From Myxococcota bacterium (lineage in GTDB: Bacteria > Myxococcota_A > UBA9160 > UBA4427), in the NCBI GenBank assembly GCA_030748735.1, contig JASMLK010000144.1, positions 119,154 to 183,153 on the forward strand: 64,000 bases of DNA, in the 5' to 3' direction. Every line of letters begins with the position of its first letter. The first letter of the stretch is position 1. Below, piece by piece: positions 8,685-17,476 of this stretch. A program made the position numbers and the translations under genes. The notes under the pieces were generated by a model. The model saw nothing but the letters and a program-made list of their open reading frames with translations, did not search any database and was not told where the DNA came from.

Positions 8685-9709
8685 CGCCGCCCCGCATCAA
8701 GGTCCGCCCCGAGGATTTCGCCGTCGATGAGATCCCCCTCTATGAGCCCAGTGGCGAGGGAGGCCACACCTTCGTGCGGATCGAAAAGCGCATGCGTTCG
8801 ACCGAACAGGTCGTGGGCGACCTTGCGCGCAAGCTCGATGTCGCGCGTCGCGACGTGGGCTATGCGGGTCGCAAGGACCGCGTCGCGGTTACGCGCCAGT
8901 GGTTGTCCGTGCCCGACTGCGACCCCGAACGCGTGCAGGAGGTCGACCTCGAAGACGCCCGCGTGCTCGAAGCCGTGCGCCATGGGCACAAACTCCGCAC
9001 GGGCCACTTGAAGGGCAATCGCTTCGAAATTCGCGTGGAAGGGGTGGGGGCTTCCGAGCAGGAAGCCGCGGCGCGCGAGGCCGAGCGCATCGCGCGCGAG
9101 GGGTTTCCCAATCGCTTTGGCGACCAGCGCTTCGGTCGTGCAGGCGACAACCCCGAGCGCGGCCGAGACGTGCTGCTCGGCAAGCGTCGCCCGCGCGATC
9201 GCCGCGAGGCGCGTTTTCTGGTTTCGGCGCTGCAATCCGAAGTGTTCAACCGCGTGCTCGCCGAACGGCCGCTGGGCCTCGCCGAGGTCGAGTTCGGTGA
9301 CGTGGCGATGCGGCACGAATCGTCCGGCCTCTTTCATGTCGAGGACGTGGAGGTCGACAGCGAGCGCGCCCGCAACTTCGAGATCAGCGCGACAGGCCCC
9401 ATCTTCGGGACGAAGATGAAAGAACCCCAAGGGGCACCGCACGCACGCGAAGTGCAGGTCCTCGAAGCCATGGGAGTCGGCCCTTCGTCTTCCATCCGCC
9501 CGCCCCGAGGCATTCGTCTGCGTGGAACCCGGCGGAGTCTTCGCGTGCGCCCCGAAGATTTCGTCTTCGAACGCGAAGGCGACGGCATTCGACTCCGATT
9601 CAGCCTCCCGCCTGGGAGTTTTGCCACGGTGTTGCTCGAAGAGATCTTCGGCACGATCGAAGTCGGGTCGGGCGAGAACCTCGATCGAGACGTTATGCTG
9701 GAAGGCTGA
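8681..9709 (+). CDS. truD: tRNA pseudouridine(13) synthase TruD
   Basis: Isomerises U13 of tRNA(Glu) and some other tRNAs to pseudouridine. The 342-residue protein begins with [20 protein letters not shown] and has the TruD signature [15 protein letters not shown] with the catalytic aspartate at residue 66. [20 protein letters not shown] and [15 protein letters not shown] mark the core, and the TRUD insertion runs from about 160 to 270 ([11 protein letters not shown]). The closing [13 protein letters not shown] and [13 protein letters not shown] are typical. The start overlaps the rnhB stop in an ATGA. Confidence 0.95.
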   Translation: MTPPRIKVRPEDFAVDEIPLYEPSGEGGHTFVRIEKRMRSTEQVVGDLARKLDVARRDVGYAGRKDRVAVTRQWLSVPDCDPERVQEVDLEDARVLEAVRHGHKLRTGHLKGNRFEIRVEGVGASEQEAAAREAERIAREGFPNRFGDQRFGRAGDNPERGRDVLLGKRRPRDRREARFLVSALQSEVFNRVLAERPLGLAEVEFGDVAMRHESSGLFHVEDVEVDSERARNFEISATGPIFGTKMKEPQGAPHAREVQVLEAMGVGPSSSIRPPRGIRLRGTRRSLRVRPEDFVFEREGDGIRLRFSLPPGSFATVLLEEIFGTIEVGSGENLDRDVMLEG

Positions 9710-9747
9710 ACGTCTCGCTCGCGTCGGGACATTGCAGGAGCCGAACC

Positions 9748-10704
9748 ATGGCGCGCTACAGCGACATCACCGAGCTCGTCGGCAACACACCGCTCGTGCA
9801 GATCAACCGCGTGACGGAAGGCACCCAGGCGACGATTCTCGGCAAGCTCGAATCGGGCAACCCGGGCAACAGCGTGAAGGACCGCCTTGGTCTCGCGATG
9901 ATCGAGGCCGCCGAGCGCGATGGGCTCATCACGCCCGGGAAGACGACGATCATCGAACCCACGAGTGGGAACACCGGGATCGCCCTGGCGATGGTCTCCG
10001 CGGTCAAGGGCTATCAGTGCATCCTCGTCATGCCCGACACCTTTTCGCCCGAGCGCCGCGTCACGCTTCGCGCGTTCGGCGCAAAGCTCATCCTGACGGA
10101 GGGCGCGAAGGGAATGACGGGTGCTGTCGAGCGCGCAACGCAGCTTGCCGACGAAGTGCCCGACTCGTTCATTCCCCAGCAGTTTCGCAACCCCGCCAAC
10201 CCCGACGTCCATCGCCGCACGACGGCGGAAGAGATCTGGCGTGACACCGACGGCGAGGTCGATGCGATCATCGCGGGCGTCGGTACCGGGGGCACGATCA
10301 CCGGCGTGGGTCAGGCGCTGAAGAAGCGCAAGTCGACCGTTGAGGCGATCGCGGTCGAGCCCGAGGCGAGTCCCGTGCTTTCGGGTGGCGCGCCCGGGCC
10401 GCACAAGATCCAGGGGATCGGCGCGGGGTTCGTGCCGGACGTCATGGACACGGGGCAGCTCGACGGCGTGATCACCGTTTCGAACGACACCGCGATTGCG
10501 ATGGCGCTACGGCTCGCACGCGAAGAGGGCATCCTGTGCGGTATCTCGTCTGGTGCCAACGTGGCGGCCGCGATCGAGTACGCAAAGCGTCCGGGTAACG
10601 AGGGCAAGACGATCGTGACCGTGATCTGTGACTTCGGCGAGCGCTATATCCAGACGACGCTCTTCGAAGCATGCCGCTACGAAGGCAGTGACGACGTAAA
10701 CTGA
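9748..10704 (+). CDS. cysK: Cysteine synthase A (O-acetylserine sulfhydrylase)
   Basis: PLP enzyme that makes cysteine from O-acetylserine and sulfide. The 318-residue protein has the PLP lysine at residue 44 in [15 protein letters not shown], the substrate loop [12 protein letters not shown], the phosphate-binding [15 protein letters not shown], and the PLP-ring contact in [25 protein letters not shown] matches the CysK subgroup rather than cystathionine beta-synthase, and there is no CBS domain. A GCAGGAG ribosome site precedes the ATG by about six bases. It sits alone in orientation with truD and is followed by a TetR gene; no cysE is present in the window. Confidence 0.95.
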   Translation: MARYSDITELVGNTPLVQINRVTEGTQATILGKLESGNPGNSVKDRLGLAMIEAAERDGLITPGKTTIIEPTSGNTGIALAMVSAVKGYQCILVMPDTFSPERRVTLRAFGAKLILTEGAKGMTGAVERATQLADEVPDSFIPQQFRNPANPDVHRRTTAEEIWRDTDGEVDAIIAGVGTGGTITGVGQALKKRKSTVEAIAVEPEASPVLSGGAPGPHKIQGIGAGFVPDVMDTGQLDGVITVSNDTAIAMALRLAREEGILCGISSGANVAAAIEYAKRPGNEGKTIVTVICDFGERYIQTTLFEACRYEGSDDVN

Positions 10705-10751
10705 GTGTCGAGTTCGGGCCGGCTGGTCCGGGTCGACGTGCAAGGACTTCG

Positions 10752-11420
10752 ATGGGATTCAGGGAACCAGGAACGATGGAAGAATCCAACGAGCGCATCA
10801 CTCGAGAAGAAAAGAAGCAACGCTCGCGACGGCGCATCCTCGACGCCGCACGCGACGTCTTCTTCCGCGACGGCTTCATGCTGGCCAACCTCGACGAGGT
10901 CGCGATGAAGGCGGGCGTCGCGAAGGGCACGCTCTATCGCTATTTCGAGAGCAAGGCCGATCTCTACGTCGCCGTCCTCGCCGAAAACGGCATGACGTTC
11001 GAGATGAAGATGAAAGAAGCCGCCGCCGAGCCGGGGACCGTTCGCGAGTGTCTCCAGCGCATCGGCGATTTCTATCTCGCTCATTGGATCGCCAACAAGG
11101 ACTACTTCCAGATCTTCTGGGCCGTCGACAACCAGTCGCTGATCGGGGGGCTTCCCGACGACGCGCTGCGCGACGTGTCGAAGCTCTGGGAGGGCAGCCT
11201 CGAAATCCTGAAGGGCGTGCTCGACCGCGGCGTTGCCGAAGGTGAACTCGAAGCCTGCGACACCTGGGAGGTTTCGTACATCCTGTGGACGATGGCGAAC
11301 GGACTGATCCAGTCCGAGTTCATCGCGCCGCGCAGGGAATTGCGTCGCCGTCCTTTGCAGGACGTCTACCGCGACGGCATCGAGATGGTGATCGCGGGCC
11401 TGAGCCGCAAGTCGGGTTGA
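10752..11420 (+). CDS. TetR/AcrR family transcriptional regulator
   Basis: A 222-residue DNA-binding protein. The N-terminal helix-turn-helix runs through RRRILDAARDVFFRDGF, NLDEVAMKAGVAKGTLYRYF and SKADLYVAVL. The remainder is a helical ligand-binding domain whose inducer cannot be read from sequence. A second ATG at 10776 (MEESNERITREEKKQRS) is an equally good start, with CCAGG just upstream. It lies 47 bases after cysK and about 100 before acpP on the same strand; control of fatty-acid or envelope genes is conceivable but is only inferred from proximity. Confidence 0.88.
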   Translation: MGFREPGTMEESNERITREEKKQRSRRRILDAARDVFFRDGFMLANLDEVAMKAGVAKGTLYRYFESKADLYVAVLAENGMTFEMKMKEAAAEPGTVRECLQRIGDFYLAHWIANKDYFQIFWAVDNQSLIGGLPDDALRDVSKLWEGSLEILKGVLDRGVAEGELEACDTWEVSYILWTMANGLIQSEFIAPRRELRRRPLQDVYRDGIEMVIAGLSRKSG

Positions 11421-11523
11421 GAAGCGAGCAGCGTCGTTTTGCAGCGCGAGCCCGGGTACTTCGAGGACGATGGTCTATCTTCTGCCGTCGTGACGCGCAG
11501 TCATCCACTGAAGGGGGGAAGCC

Positions 11524-11766
11524 ATGGGTGAGGGTTTGATCGAGCGGGTGCGTCGGTTGGTGTCGGATCAACTCGGAGTCGATCCGAAGGAAATGCAGCC
11601 CGAGGCGAACATCCTCGAAGATCTCGGCGCCGACTCCCTCGACGTCGTCGAACTCGTGATGGCGATGGAAGAGACCTTCGACATCGAGATCAGCGACGAA
11701 GAAGCGGAGGCAATGCGCACCGTGTCGGACGTCGAGCAATACATCACGGCCCGCGTACCCGCCTGA
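11524..11766 (+). CDS. acpP: Acyl carrier protein
   Basis: 80-residue acidic carrier protein. The phosphopantetheine attachment serine is in EDLGADSLDVVELVMAMEE, with the family helix IEISDEEAEAMRTVSDVEQYI following. A strong AAGGGGGG ribosome site lies about six bases before the ATG. A TATCTT hexamer about 45 bases upstream could be its -10 element. It stands apart from any fab cluster, so it could serve general fatty acid synthesis or a dedicated acyl transfer such as that of LpxD nearby; the canonical length and DSLDVVEL core favour the housekeeping ACP. Confidence 0.92.
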   Translation: MGEGLIERVRRLVSDQLGVDPKEMQPEANILEDLGADSLDVVELVMAMEETFDIEISDEEAEAMRTVSDVEQYITARVPA

Positions 11767-11777
11767 GGATCCCCAGG

Positions 11778-12071
11778 CTAGAACCGCAGCCCCGGAAGCA
11801 CCTTGAACCAGATTCCGGCGGCGGTCGCACCGATCGCGAGTGCGATGGCGATGGGCAGCCGCGGCCGGAAGACGGCGTGGACGAGTTCCTGCGCCGCCTC
11901 CTGCTGCTCAGGCCCGGGCGGCGTCGATTCGAGTACGCGCGCCATTTCCGGCACCACCAGGATCAGCGCGAAGAGCAGGAAGAACGCGGCGAAGTAGACG
12001 AGCGTAAGCACCGCGGTGGGGCGGAACTGGGGGCCGCTTCTTCGATTCGAGGTCGGGGGCTGGTCGCTCAC
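11778..12071 (-). CDS. Small two-helix membrane protein, function unknown
   Basis: 97 residues. A polar, basic N-terminus (SDQPPTSNRRSG) is followed by a transmembrane helix (VLTLVYFAAFFLLFALILVV), a loop containing PPGPEQQEAAQELVHAVF, and a second helix (LPIAIALAIGATAAGIWF). The topology is a simple hairpin. I recognise no family. It is convergent with acpP, 11 bases away, and its start lies next to the palindromic repeat at 12114-12190, upstream of which nothing else is encoded on that strand. Confidence 0.6.
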   Translation of the reverse strand: MSDQPPTSNRRSGPQFRPTAVLTLVYFAAFFLLFALILVVPEMARVLESTPPGPEQQEAAQELVHAVFRPRLPIAIALAIGATAAGIWFKVLPGLRF

Positions 12072-12113
12072 GAGATCACGTTAGCCCGATGCCTGCGGTC
12101 CCGAAATCGAGTT

Positions 12114-12190
12114 GGCCCGCATGTTTCACCAGGCCTCTACGGCGGAGATGTGCAGCCTCGCTACGAGACCTGGTGAGACATGCGGGCTAG
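12114..12190. repeat. Palindromic interspersed element, CTAGCCCG family (copy a)
   Basis: A 77-base near-perfect palindrome. The left arm GGCCCGCATGTTTCACCAGG pairs with the right arm CCTGGTGAGACATGCGGGCT except at two positions. Its right end reads GCGGGCTAG, the inverted CTAGCCCG terminus shared with the copies at 49831, 53308 and 57325. Its centre contains TGCAGATGT-related sequence: read on the minus strand, GCACATCTCCGC also occurs in the copy at 53308. It fills the gap upstream of polA, ending 33 bases before the GTG start, and would form a strong hairpin in any transcript crossing it. Confidence 0.7.
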
Positions 12191-12223
12191 CGTCGCCGAT
12201 CGAACTTCGCGCGAGGAACCCCG

Positions 12224-15016
12224 GTGGCGGCAAAGCGTAAGACGACGAGCAAGAAGGCTGGCGCGCAGTCGAAGAAGGCCGCCGCGAAGAAGAAGGCGGC
12301 GTGGCATCGACTGGTCGTCATCGACGGGGCCAACGCGGTGTTTCGCGCCTTCTTTGGCATCCCCGGCCTGCGCGCGCCCGACGGCACGCCCACGAACGCC
12401 GTGCTCGGCTTCTCGAACATCTTGAACAAGATCCTGCGGGAAGAAGAGCCCGACTACGTCGCGGTGGCGTTCGACCCTTCGGGCGGCTCGTTTCGCAAAG
12501 AGGTCTATCCGGAGTACAAGGCCAACCGCGACGCCACGCCGGAAGACTTGAGCGCACAGTTCCCCCTGGTGCGGGAGCTGATCGCCGCGCACAACATCCC
12601 GATCATCGAAATTGCGGGCTTCGAAGCTGACGACGTCATTGCAACGCTGGTCGCGCAGGCGCCCGAGGACACCGAGGTCTCGATCATCTCGACCGACAAG
12701 GACCTGATGCAGCTGTGCTCCGAACGGGTCGAACTCGTCGACGGCATCAAGGATCGCCGCATCGGGCCAGACGAAGTGGTCGAGAAGTTCGGTGTGGAGC
12801 CCGAGCAGATGCTCGATCTTCGCTCCCTGGTGGGGGACCCGAGCGACAACATCCCCGGAGTGAAGGGCATCGGGGTGAAGGGCGCGGCCAAGCTGATCGA
12901 AGAATTCGGCACCCTCGAAGCCCTGCTCGAACGCGCGGAAGAAGTGAAGGCCAAGCGCGCCCGCGAAGCCCTGCTCGAACATCCCGACGACGCACGGTTG
13001 TCGAAGGAACTCTCGACGCTCCGCGACGACGTGAAGCTCGGTGTCGAAATCCACGAACTCGCTCCACCCGGTGCGGACGTGGAGAAGCTGCGCGAGATCT
13101 ACAAGCGGCTCGGTTTCACGCGCCTGCTCGAAGCCCTCGACGACGGCACCGAAACCGGCAGCGGGGGTGGGGCTTCCGCATCCGAAGAGCCGATCGAAGT
13201 CACGATCGTGCGCGAGTTGGCCGACCTCCAGGCGGTTGCAAAGGACCTCGCCGACGCTTCCAGCGTGATCGCGATGGAGGTCGAAGGTCGCGGTAGCGCG
13301 GTGGACGCCGTGGTGGCCGGCGTCGCGTTGGCCCGCGGCGATGGTACGGCGGCGCACTACGTGCCGCTGTCGACCGGTGCCGGCGCGCAGGAAGCGCTTC
13401 CCCTCGTTGCAGAATCGGAACAGCCGACGCTCTCGATCGAGACGGTCTGCGAAACCCTGGCGCCGGTCTTCGAGTCGGTCCCCTGGTTCGGCTGGCACAC
13501 CAAGCGCGTGCAGTCGGTTTTCGGTGAACACGGTCTCGCGCTCTCGACTCCGACCTTCGACGTGCGCATCGGCGCGTTCCTGCTCGACCCGGCGGGGTCC
13601 CATGGACTTTCGCCGTTGGCGATGCAGTACCTCGGCCGTGAGGTGCGCAGCTTCGAAGACCTGGCGGGGCGCGGCGCCAGGGCGACCCCCATCGAAGAAC
13701 TCCCCGTCGACGACGTGGCGAATTGGGTGGCGGGGCAGCTCAGCGTGACTGCGGCGTTGCGCGAGAAGGTCGAAGAGCGACTCGAACAGGACGAACTGCT
13801 GTCGCTCTTCACCGAGGTCGAACTTCCATTGACCCGGGTGCTCTCCTTGATGGAGCGCAACGGCGTGCGGGTCGACGAAGCCAGGTTGCGCGCGCTCTCG
13901 GTCGAATACGAAAGCGCGCTGGCGACCCTCGAAAAAGAAATCTACGAACTCGCAGGCGAAGAGTTCAAGGTTGGTTCACCCAAGCAGTTGCAGGGGATCC
14001 TTTTCGACAAGCTTCGCCTCACCCCGATCAAGAAGACCAAGACGGGCTTCTCGACTGCGGAAGATGTGCTCGAACAACTCGCTTCCGAACACGAACTGCC
14101 CGGCCGCGTCTTGCGCTGGCGGCAACTCTCGAAACTCAAGAGCACCTACATCGACGCATTGCCGAAGCTCGTGAGTGAGCGCACCGGGCGCATCCATCCG
14201 AACTTCAACCAGATCGGCGCGGCGACGGGGCGGCTTTCGGCGTCGGACCCCAACGTGCAGAACATCCCGATCCGCACGGCCGAAGGCGTGCGGATCCGCG
14301 AAACCTTCATCCCAGCGGAAGGCCGCGTGATGCTTTCGGCCGACTACTCGCAGGTAGAGCTTCGCGTGCTCGCCCACTACTCGGACGACGAAAGCCTGCT
14401 CGACGCGTTTTCGAAGGGGGAGGACATCCACCGGCGAACCGCGGCCGAGGTGGCGGGGATCGAAGTCGACGAGGTCGACGGCGACCAGCGCGCCCGCGCC
14501 AAGGCGGTGAACTTCGGCATCATCTACGGCTCCTCGGCGTTCGGCTTGGCGAAGAACCTCGACATCGCGACGAACGAAGCGCAGGAAATCGTCGATGCCT
14601 ACTTCGCGCGCTACACGGGGGTGCGCCGCTTCCTCGACGAGACGATCGCGGACGCGAAGAAGATCGGATACGTCACCACCATCCTGGGTCGACGTCGCTA
14701 TCTGCCGGACCTTGCGTCCAAGAACCGCGTGCTACGCCAGGCGGGGGAGCGCATGGCGGTCAACACGGTGATCCAGGGCACGGCCGCCGACCTCATCAAG
14801 AAGGCGATGGTCGACGTCGACCGGGCGCTCGCCGCTTCGAAACTCGATGTCGCCATGATCCTGCAGGTGCACGACGAACTCGTCTTCGAGGTACCCAGGA
14901 AACAGATCGAGGCGCTTTCCGATCTGGTGCGCGAGCAGATGGAAAGCGTGTTCGAACTGCAGGTGCCGCTCGTCGTCGACATCGGCCACGGAAGCAACTG
15001 GCGCGACGCCCACTAG
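12224..15016 (+). CDS. polA: DNA polymerase I
   Basis: Fills gaps and removes RNA primers in replication and repair. The 930-residue protein has three regions: a 5'-3' exonuclease from about residue 28 (LVVIDGANAVFRAFF, GFEADDVIATL, DNIPGVKGIGVKGAAKLI), a degenerate 3'-5' exonuclease fold (about 320-520), and the polymerase domain with motif A SADYSQVELRVLAHYS, motif B RAKAVNFGIIYGSSAFGLA and motif C MILQVHDELVFEV. The proofreading residues appear lost: the DxE motif reads MEVE at residues 351-354, and the other two aspartates seem replaced by Gln and Ser. The GTG start gives an extra Lys/Ala-rich N-terminus (AAKRKTTSKKAGAQSKKAAA) that E. coli Pol I lacks. Confidence 0.96.
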   Translation: MAAKRKTTSKKAGAQSKKAAAKKKAAWHRLVVIDGANAVFRAFFGIPGLRAPDGTPTNAVLGFSNILNKILREEEPDYVAVAFDPSGGSFRKEVYPEYKANRDATPEDLSAQFPLVRELIAAHNIPIIEIAGFEADDVIATLVAQAPEDTEVSIISTDKDLMQLCSERVELVDGIKDRRIGPDEVVEKFGVEPEQMLDLRSLVGDPSDNIPGVKGIGVKGAAKLIEEFGTLEALLERAEEVKAKRAREALLEHPDDARLSKELSTLRDDVKLGVEIHELAPPGADVEKLREIYKRLGFTRLLEALDDGTETGSGGGASASEEPIEVTIVRELADLQAVAKDLADASSVIAMEVEGRGSAVDAVVAGVALARGDGTAAHYVPLSTGAGAQEALPLVAESEQPTLSIETVCETLAPVFESVPWFGWHTKRVQSVFGEHGLALSTPTFDVRIGAFLLDPAGSHGLSPLAMQYLGREVRSFEDLAGRGARATPIEELPVDDVANWVAGQLSVTAALREKVEERLEQDELLSLFTEVELPLTRVLSLMERNGVRVDEARLRALSVEYESALATLEKEIYELAGEEFKVGSPKQLQGILFDKLRLTPIKKTKTGFSTAEDVLEQLASEHELPGRVLRWRQLSKLKSTYIDALPKLVSERTGRIHPNFNQIGAATGRLSASDPNVQNIPIRTAEGVRIRETFIPAEGRVMLSADYSQVELRVLAHYSDDESLLDAFSKGEDIHRRTAAEVAGIEVDEVDGDQRARAKAVNFGIIYGSSAFGLAKNLDIATNEAQEIVDAYFARYTGVRRFLDETIADAKKIGYVTTILGRRRYLPDLASKNRVLRQAGERMAVNTVIQGTAADLIKKAMVDVDRALAASKLDVAMILQVHDELVFEVPRKQIEALSDLVREQMESVFELQVPLVVDIGHGSNWRDAH

Positions 15017-15050
15017 GTTGTTTGCGCGCCGGGTGGGTCGTGTGCGGTGT

Positions 15051-16082
15051 TCAGCACGGGCAGAAGAGGTTCAAGCTGTAGCGCTCGCCGTCGTCGAGCC
15101 AGCGGGTTTCGCTCTGCATCCCGCTTCGTTCCGCCAGGGTGTCGATCTCGTCTAGCGAATACTTGTACGAGTTTTCGGTGTGGATCGTTTCGCCTTCGCT
15201 GAAGGCGGCCTGGAGCGACAGGGCTGCGACGTCGACCTCCTGGTCGCGCAGGCTCACGAGCGAACTCTCAACAGCCCCTGACACCTCGTCGTAGTGCGCG
15301 CGAAACCGAAAGCCCGAAAGATCGAAGTTGCCACCGAGTTCACGGTTCACGCGCGTGAGCAGGTTCTTGTTGAAGCGCGCCGTGACCCCCTGCGCATCGT
15401 CGTACGCGCGCTCGAGCACCGTGCGCTCCTTGCGCAGGTCGATCCCGATCAAGAGTCGATCCTTCGCACCCATCTTGTCGCGTACGCGCGAAAGAAAGTC
15501 GGCCGCCTGGGGTTTGTGGAGGTTGCCGACAGACGATCCCAGCCAGAGGATGAGCCGGGGCGTATGGGCGGCGCCATCGAGTGCCGCGAGCCCCGAGTCG
15601 TATTCCGCGCAGATGGCCACGATGTCGAGAGTCGGGTGGTCGAGCAGCAGGGCCTGGCTGCTCTCGACCAGCGCGCTGCGCGAAATGTCGATCGGAACGA
15701 AGCGAAGCGCCCCCTGTCGTGCGAGGAGCGCGTCGATCAACAGCCGCGTCTTTTCCGCGCTCCCGCTGCCCAACTCGACGAGGCTCGAGCCGAATGGCAC
15801 GGCCCTGGCGATGTCCATGGCACGCGAAACCAGGATGCTGCGTTCGACGCGCGTGAGGTAGTACTCGTCGAGGTCGCAGATCTCTTCGAAGATCTTGGAG
15901 CCGACTTCGTCGTAGAAGAAGCGGCATGGCAGGCTGCGAGGCCGGTCCTTCAGGCCCGCGCGCACTTCGTCTTCGAACGAAGGCATCTCGACGTGCGTGA
16001 GCGGCTCGATCAGTCGCAGGCGCGACGTGGGGAGTGACTCGGGCTCGCGAGGTGGGATGGCAGACTCCGGGTCGAGGCGCAA
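15051..16082 (-). CDS. egtD: EgtD-like L-histidine N-alpha-methyltransferase
   Basis: SAM-dependent enzyme predicted to trimethylate histidine to hercynine, the first step of ergothioneine or ovothiol-related thiohistidine synthesis. The protein has CRFFYDEVGSKIFEEICD and EYYLTRVERSIL at the N-terminus, the SAM loop LVELGSGSAEKTRLLIDALL, LWLGSSVGNL and the C-terminal IHTENSYKYSLDEI, all typical of the EgtD (DUF2260) family. Length (about 343) is close to that of the mycobacterial enzyme. The start is uncertain: the TTG at 16082 lacks a clear ribosome site and an ATG about 32 residues in (MPSFEDEV) is possible. No egtB, egtC or egtE lies nearby, so the downstream steps, if any, are elsewhere. 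Confidence 0.85.
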   Translation of the reverse strand: MRLDPESAIPPREPESLPTSRLRLIEPLTHVEMPSFEDEVRAGLKDRPRSLPCRFFYDEVGSKIFEEICDLDEYYLTRVERSILVSRAMDIARAVPFGSSLVELGSGSAEKTRLLIDALLARQGALRFVPIDISRSALVESSQALLLDHPTLDIVAICAEYDSGLAALDGAAHTPRLILWLGSSVGNLHKPQAADFLSRVRDKMGAKDRLLIGIDLRKERTVLERAYDDAQGVTARFNKNLLTRVNRELGGNFDLSGFRFRAHYDEVSGAVESSLVSLRDQEVDVAALSLQAAFSEGETIHTENSYKYSLDEIDTLAERSGMQSETRWLDDGERYSLNLFCPC

Positions 16083-16133
16083 GATGGAGGTTCGACCCTA
16101 GCACCAGCCCCTGAGCACTGCAGTACGCGCGCG

Positions 16134-16679
16134 TCAGCCGAGTAGCTTGGCCTTCGCGATGGCCATTTCGTCGTCGGAAATGATGCCGTCGTCGCGCAGC
16201 TTCTGGAGCTTCATCAGCTGTTCCGCCAGCGAATCGCGTTGCTGGACTTCGATCGGGAACGAAACGTCCGTCGCCACGGCGAAATCCTCTTCTTCGCCGA
16301 GGCCCGTATCGAGTTCCAGTGTGTCGAGCTCCAGTGTTTCGGGTTCGGGGCTCGGGGCTGCGACGCGCTCGGCAGGTTGCTCGCGAAGAGCGCGCACGCG
16401 CGAGTCGACGGAGCCATGCTCTTCGATGTTGCGTCGCTGCCTTTCGGCGAACGCTTCCGCGGTTTCGTTCTTGAGCTTCGGTTGGCGGATGCGGGCGGCG
16501 CGGTTTTCGGCCTGGTTGATCGCGGCACGGCTTCCGGTGAAGAAGAGGTAGCCGCCGATCGGATACATGAAGAGCCCCGCGAAGAACGCTTCGGGCGGCA
16601 GGGTCTCCGTGGTGTTTCCGAGCAGGACGACGGTGCCGAGCAGGATCAGGGCCAGGCCGAGTTTTCGCGGTTGCTTCAT
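16134..16679 (-). CDS. Membrane protein with C-terminal SHOCT domain
   Basis: 181 residues from the ATG at 16679 (KQPRKLGLALILLG); an upstream in-frame extension to 16748 is arginine/proline rich and unlikely. Two hydrophobic segments lie near the N-terminus (LGLALILLGTVVLLGN and AFFAGLFMYPIGGYLFF), then a charged linker with a repeated ETLELDTLELDTG stretch. The C-terminus is a SHOCT domain, MKLQKLRDDGIISDDEMAI followed by AKAKLLG. SHOCT is a short helical oligomerisation or targeting motif without catalytic activity. It is probably an inner-membrane protein; its role is unknown. Confidence 0.72.
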   Translation of the reverse strand: MKQPRKLGLALILLGTVVLLGNTTETLPPEAFFAGLFMYPIGGYLFFTGSRAAINQAENRAARIRQPKLKNETAEAFAERQRRNIEEHGSVDSRVRALREQPAERVAAPSPEPETLELDTLELDTGLGEEEDFAVATDVSFPIEVQQRDSLAEQLMKLQKLRDDGIISDDEMAIAKAKLLG

Positions 16680-17056
16680 GGAGGCTCTCCCGCGCGGGCG
16701 GGGGCGCGGTTCGCTTGCCGCCCACTCGCGTCGATGCGCTGTTCTCACGTTCTATCGACCGATCACCGGCGGGGACTTGAGGCGATGTCCCCGTGGGGGA
16801 TCGAGGATTTCGATCTATTTCCGCGTAGTTGAAAAAAATTGCCTGCCGATTGCCCCCTTTTGGGCTGGTTTCCGCATTTCAAGGCAAGTGGCCACGAAAA
16901 CCTCGAAGCAGGTCGCGAGCGCCAAGCGGATCGAAAGCAGGGAGCCAGTCATGAAGAACCAGCCCACCAGTGCCGAACCCTCGCCGAGCACAATCGCAAA
17001 CTGCCCAGCGTGCTGAGCGCATAGCGCCGAGGGCAGCGAGAGAATCGCTGAACCGA
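16680..17056. other. Non-coding stretch upstream of SHOCT gene
   Basis: No convincing gene is seen here. It includes a locally AT-richer patch (about 16805-16865, with a run of seven A) unlike the surrounding GC-rich DNA, which may hold the promoter of the divergent SHOCT gene. The right part (about 16880-17056) is continuous with the decayed sigma-factor gene and may be its eroded downstream sequence. Confidence 0.4.
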
Positions 17057-17344
17057 CTACGCCGGTCGGCCGGATACACGGGACCTTCCCGCCGACCCCG
17101 GGCCGTCACCCAGTCGCTCTTGACTGTGCGCGGCGAAACCGAGAGTTCGTCGGCGATCTCTTCGGCCGTGAGCCCACCGAAGACGCGCAACGCGACCACG
17201 GGCGCGGCGCTCGTTCTTGAAGAGGTTGCGGGCCCGTCGCCGAAGCTCGGGATAGACGAACTCCCATAGGTGGTCAGCGGGTCTGTACGACTGCTCGGCG
17301 CGGTTGAGCAGCAGGGTGTTTTCGTCTTCTTCGGGGCTCGACAT
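17057..17344 (-). pseudogene. Decayed ECF RNA polymerase sigma factor (internal deletion and frameshift)
   Basis: The minus-strand ATG at 17344 opens an ECF sigma-like N-terminus: LWEFVYPELRRRARNLFKNE, matching the region 2 start of the group usually annotated as TIGR02999-type. The match stops at about 17201. Immediately beyond, in a different frame (about 17095-17199), comes a clean sigma region 4: VVALRVFGGLTAEEIADELS then VSPRTVKSDWVTARG. An intact family member has roughly 100 residues between these two pieces (rest of region 2 and the linker), so the gene has lost about 300 bases and the frame. It is therefore not functional as a sigma factor. It lies between the SHOCT gene and an aldehyde dehydrogenase. 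Confidence 0.75.
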
Positions 17345-17430
17345 GGCGCTTCAATGTCGGTCGCGCGCAGAAGCCTCGCCCGGTGGGGCTCGGCGGTGCG
17401 ATGCGAGCGGGAGGCCGGCCGGGGCGGTGG

Positions 17431-17436
17431 TAGACT
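17431..17436 (+). promoter_or_regulatory. Possible -10 element of the aldehyde dehydrogenase gene
   Basis: TAGACT lies 40 bases before the ATG at 17477, in otherwise GC-rich sequence, and the leader ends in a good GGAGAAGGA ribosome site. No matching -35 hexamer is obvious, so the call rests on base composition and position only. Confidence 0.3.
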
Positions 17437-17476
17437 TGGGTGATTCCGGCCCCTGAACCCATCGGAGAAGGACCTC

